Part shown: piece after piece, positions 30,372-32,572 of the stretch | Position numbering within the stretch: position 1 is the stretch's first letter | Layout: every line of letters starts with the position of its first letter | IMG/VR virus record: IMGVR_UViG_3300029309_000176 | Location: 1 to 32,572 of that record | DNA from: a virus | DNA: 32,572 bases | Reading direction: 5' to 3' (one strand) | Program-made: the position numbers and the translations under genes | The notes under the pieces: generated by a model | Database searches by the model: none | What the model saw: the letters and a program-made list of their open reading frames with translations, nothing else | What the model was told of the DNA's origin: nothing

Positions 30372-31112
30372 ATGAAAATTGTTTCTGAATTCCCACATTT
30401 TAGTATTGTGCCTGAGTGGCTTATTGAAAGTGAAGTAAGCGACAATGCAGTTCGAGTGTATGCAACGCTTTGCAGATATGCAGATAAAATTGATGGAACT
30501 TGTTGGCCTAGTATTTCAACAATTGGAAAAAGGTGCGGTAAAAGTCCTTCATCTGTAAAGCGTGGAATTAAAGAACTTAAGGATATTGGTGCTATCGAAG
30601 TAAAACCACGCTTTCTTGAGGATAATGCAGGTCAAACAAGTAATTTATATATAATTAAATTTAATCCTGCATACAAAACTGACCTCATACCCCATATCAA
30701 AAATGAAACAGGGGGTAGTTCAAATAAGGTACGCAAACCAAAGTCAATTAACCAAAGTCATATTATAAAAGATCAAACAAATAGAAATGAAATTTATAAA
30801 GCACTTACAGATAATTTATATGAACCTCAAACAAAAAATGAAATATCGAGCTTTAATAAAGTTGCAAAAGATTTATCTGATATAAACGCAACTTATAAAG
30901 ATGTTGAGGAAAGAATAAATATTTACAAAAAAAAATGGTCAAACATGACATTAACAGTATTTGCGTTAAGTAAAAATTGGTCTTTACTTGGAGAAATGAG
31001 TGATCAATACAAACCAAAAAAATTAAGAGATTGTAAAACAGAAGGCCATAATTATATTGATTTAGGTGTAATTCTTTACTGTCAATTCTGCAAAGATGAA
31101 AAAACAAAGTAA
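30372..31112 (+). CDS. Winged-helix replication initiator-like protein
   Basis: A 246-residue protein. Residues 10-95 form an HTH_36-type winged helix (NAVRVYATLCRYADKIDGTCWPSISTIGKRCGKSPSSVKRGIKEL) seen in phage and plasmid initiators. A flexible Asn/Lys-rich linker follows. The C-terminal third has VEERINIYKKKWSNMTLTVFALSKNW and then a Cys/His cluster (CKTEGHNY...CQFC) that could bind zinc. In related phages such proteins initiate replication or load helicase. With no polymerase or helicase in the genome, this is the best candidate for steering host replication proteins. Confidence 0.72.
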   Translation: MKIVSEFPHFSIVPEWLIESEVSDNAVRVYATLCRYADKIDGTCWPSISTIGKRCGKSPSSVKRGIKELKDIGAIEVKPRFLEDNAGQTSNLYIIKFNPAYKTDLIPHIKNETGGSSNKVRKPKSINQSHIIKDQTNRNEIYKALTDNLYEPQTKNEISSFNKVAKDLSDINATYKDVEERINIYKKKWSNMTLTVFALSKNWSLLGEMSDQYKPKKLRDCKTEGHNYIDLGVILYCQFCKDEKTK

Positions 31113-31470
31113 AATAGAAAATATGGAAACAGACATAAATTTTGGAGCGTTAAGCGTAAGATATTATCTTGAACAATATAATGAGATATTAGATTTAACT
31201 TATGATTTTGGTACTTTAAATCCTGATATTGACAGTCAAGGTGGTTGCGGATTTAAACTTTATGGACATACTTTTTTAATTACACTTGACACAATGAATA
31301 GTTTTTCTTGTGCAGTAATTACTACAAACCACGATCTAATTTTTGTTAATTTTGGAGACACCAATGAATTTATATCTTTTCTTGATTTATTAAAAATGAA
31401 TATTTTACTTTATAATCAAAATTTTATGCCTGATAGCACTTTTGATAGTTTTTTTAATATTGGTGACTAG
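31096..31470 (+). CDS. Hypothetical protein
   Basis: A 124-residue protein that overlaps the initiator-like gene by 17 bases. ATG 31123 is an alternative start, and neither has a clear ribosome site. It is aromatic-rich and strand-rich, with alternating hydrophobic blocks (GGCGFKLYGHTFLITLDTMN and SCAVITTNHDLIFVNFGDTNEF) and a helical end. It might be a small fold that binds a partner. No family recognised. Confidence 0.65.
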   Translation: MKKQSKIENMETDINFGALSVRYYLEQYNEILDLTYDFGTLNPDIDSQGGCGFKLYGHTFLITLDTMNSFSCAVITTNHDLIFVNFGDTNEFISFLDLLKMNILLYNQNFMPDSTFDSFFNIGD

Positions 31471-31477
31471 TCCATAT

Positions 31478-31520
31478 ACTAGGATCGTGTTTAGCAATTT
31501 TCTAAAGCAGAGTTGATAGT
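31478..31520 (+). repeat. Two-box intergenic element, copy at 31478
   Basis: Box A (31478-31490) and box B (31509-31520) are identical to copy 1 with the same 31-base spacing. The middle TTAGCAATTTTCTAAAGC contains a TTTAG/CTAAA inverted repeat. Downstream, CCTAGT at 31546-31551 can pair with ACTAGG of box A. The element lies about 60 bases before a TTTGATTAA promoter, the same arrangement as at 1767. Confidence 0.75.
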
Positions 31521-31582
31521 ACCTGCATAGAAGCAGACCATTTAGCCTAGTCAATCTACCTAGTAAAATATTAATTTATTAA

Positions 31583-31610
31583 TTGCTAATATTAAATCTT
31601 TGATTAATAT
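31583..31610 (+). promoter_or_regulatory. Promoter of the TTTGATTAA family, copy 3
   Basis: TTGCTA at 31583-31588, a 16-base spacer and TAATAT at 31605-31610, within AAATCTTTGATTAATATTATCTTATGAAC. It should drive the early unit that starts at 31647 and runs through the wrap point to 1748. The leader before 31647 ends in GAAAGGAAC as in the other two units. Confidence 0.55.
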
Positions 31611-31646
31611 TATCTTATGAACACATTGAATATTGAAAGGAACGAC

Positions 31647-31937
31647 ATGGATATTTATGAGGTTATAGTAAAAGACTTGAATAGAAACTTAGAAGGTTTT
31701 TCAAGTGCAAAAAGACAATCACAAAAAACTGAATTTGCTTTTACAGTTATTGGACAATTAGAAGTATTAAACAGTCTTAATAATGAAGGTCTAATTGATT
31801 TTGACAGTTTAGTTGATGATAATTGGAAGGGAGTTGATAATCTACTTATACAAGATGTTTATGATCACACCAACCACCTTAAAGAATTACAAAAAAGAGC
31901 TGATATAAGAGCTTGGAATAAGAAAAATTTGTCATAA
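31647..31937 (+). CDS. Small acidic hypothetical protein
   Basis: A 96-residue acidic protein. I chose ATG 31647 because GAAAGGAACGAC precedes it, as in the sister units at 1940 and 24514. The in-frame ATG at 31617 lies in the leader close to the promoter. It is helical, with phrases VIGQLEVLNSLNNEGLIDFD and YDHTNHLKELQKRADIRAW. First gene of the early run. No family recognised. Confidence 0.65.
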   Translation: MDIYEVIVKDLNRNLEGFSSAKRQSQKTEFAFTVIGQLEVLNSLNNEGLIDFDSLVDDNWKGVDNLLIQDVYDHTNHLKELQKRADIRAWNKKNLS

Positions 31938-31970
31938 GGACAAATTAATATATTCAAAGGGAGATAAATT

Positions 31971-32216
31971 ATGGATATAGAAGTAAATCAAAAAGAAGTT
32001 AATGAGACATTAACTTGGAAGCAAGTAGTTAAAAAATATCACAACAAAGATATTTATTTAAAATTAAGTCGAAACCCTTTTTGGAAATGGGCTGATCGAG
32101 ATATTCCTGAATTTACCATTAGTCATACTGCAACAAAATGTCTTGAAAACTTTATGACTTCTTGGGAATGGCAAGATTATTACTCTAAACAGGGTATAAG
32201 TCTTTTTAAGAGGTAA
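31971..32216 (+). CDS. Small hypothetical protein
   Basis: An 81-residue Trp-rich basic protein (seven Trp-containing blocks such as NPFWKWADRDIPEF and SWEWQDYY), with AGGGAGAT before ATG 31971. It sits two bases upstream of the next gene. Aromatic clusters suggest a compact fold or binding surface, but no motif is known to me. Confidence 0.65.
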   Translation: MDIEVNQKEVNETLTWKQVVKKYHNKDIYLKLSRNPFWKWADRDIPEFTISHTATKCLENFMTSWEWQDYYSKQGISLFKR

Positions 32217-32218
32217 AA

Positions 32219-32503
32219 ATGTTAAATATACCCAATATTAAAGTTGATAATTTAAAAGACTTTCTTGATCCTTACACTTTGATCGATTTATTAAAGGCAG
32301 GATATAAAGAAAGTATAAGTCAAAATGACTACACAAAAAAACTGCTTAATCGCAATGGTGGTATGAGTGATTTACACTTTGCTAAATATAACGCATTAAA
32401 TAGTTCTTTTCACGAGCATATAATTATGCTTGAAAAACTTGAAAAACAGTTAAATAAAATTGATATTTTACACGAACAGGCACAGGAAGGAGCAGGCTTC
32501 TAA
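32219..32503 (+). CDS. Small hypothetical protein (94 aa)
   Basis: Complete copy of the gene cut at the left edge of the window. It has 94 residues: N-terminal DNLKDFLDPYTLIDLLKAGYKES and a helical C-terminus (IIMLEKLEKQLNKIDILHEQ) of coiled-coil type. AAGAGG precedes ATG 32219, two bases after the previous stop. The stop overlaps the next ATG. Function unknown. Confidence 0.7.
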   Translation: MLNIPNIKVDNLKDFLDPYTLIDLLKAGYKESISQNDYTKKLLNRNGGMSDLHFAKYNALNSSFHEHIIMLEKLEKQLNKIDILHEQAQEGAGF

Positions 32504-32572
32504 TGACAGAATTAGGAATTGAATTTACAAGATTATTTATAATATTTTTTATTGTGTTCGGAATTTCACTTT
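32384..32572. repeat. Right copy of imperfect terminal direct repeat
   Basis: Partner of 1-189 with six substitutions. It ends at the window edge, so the true overlap may be longer. Because the two copies cover the same genes, the genome has one copy of each and the window reads slightly more than one full turn. Confidence 0.95.
32503..32572 (+). CDS. Small membrane protein, N-terminal fragment
   Basis: First 23 codons of the membrane protein that is complete at 120-344. It runs off the right edge. Leu-12 of the left copy is Phe here, and one other codon differs silently. The membrane segment starts inside this part (FIIFFIVFGISL). It is broken only by the window end. Confidence 0.8.
   Translation, partial: MTELGIEFTRLFIIFFIVFGISL

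Noticed and set aside
31478-31551. tRNA-like fold: 74 bases with ACTAGG/CCTAGT ends and internal hairpins
   Set aside because: No T-loop consensus, no proper D-arm, and the seventh acceptor pair fails. The two-box repeat explains the conserved part better, and other copies lack the CCTAGT partner.
1-32572. Integrase, phage repressor pair, DNA polymerase, helicase or CRISPR array
   Set aside because: No gene with tyrosine- or serine-recombinase, polymerase or helicase motifs was seen, and the repeats are too few and too widely spaced for CRISPR. Lifestyle therefore stays undecided, although no sign of a temperate module was found.

Overview
The window is essentially one complete genome of a small tailed phage with siphovirus morphology. 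The repeat unit is about 32.4 kb and the DNA is AT-rich (roughly one third G+C by eye). Bases 1-189 recur at 32384-32572 with six differences, so the sequence wraps round on itself. The repeat is inexact and most differences are silent, which points to an environmental or metagenomic assembly of closely related strains. Tightly packed genes, many stop/start overlaps and the gene content fit an uncultured, probably marine, phage. The host is unknown. The HEXXH protein and the PD-(D/E)XK nuclease look like actinophage proteins to me, and several transcripts look leaderless, which is common in Actinobacteria. The strong lack of GANTC could instead suggest an alphaproteobacterial (CcrM-type) host or a HinfI-like restriction system.

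Layout. (1) An early cluster of small genes runs from 31647 through the wrap point to 1748, followed by 1940-2693. It holds membrane, zinc-finger and winged-helix proteins and short unknowns, and ends in a strong terminator at 2718-2740. (2) The late module runs from 2768 to about 23731. It starts at an extended -10 promoter fused to that terminator. Its order is small terminase, a glycosyltransferase, large terminase, portal, MuF-like protein, prohead protease, HK97-type capsid, connector/neck proteins, two paralogous tail-tube proteins, tail chaperones, tape measure, tail proteins, three paralogous fibre-like proteins, a lysis set (DUF5675-like protein, holin, two small membrane/coiled-coil proteins) and a metallophosphoesterase. 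(3) Positions 23776-26138 hold a lysozyme-like protein, small genes and a HEXXH metalloprotein behind a consensus sigma-70 promoter. (4) Positions 26322-28792 form a DNA-transaction cassette: double ParB domain protein, TAGT-like glycosyltransferase and a PD-(D/E)XK nuclease. (5) A pyrimidine-dimer glycosylase at 28878-29345 is the only gene on the minus strand. (6) Positions 29543-31470 form a replication/recombination operon with an HTH protein, a Rad52-like annealing protein and a winged-helix initiator-like protein.

No DNA polymerase, helicase, integrase or tRNA gene was recognised, so replication probably depends on the host. Two promoter families recur. One is centred on a TCTTTGATTAA core (four copies). 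The other has an extended -10 close to TGnTATAAT with a very short or absent leader. A two-box element of 43 bp occurs four times, only between genes. The most interesting signals are the strong avoidance of GANTC and GATGC in a phage that also carries a ParB/TAGT cassette, the two-box repeat, and several micro-ORFs for Cys-rich or Arg-rich peptides.
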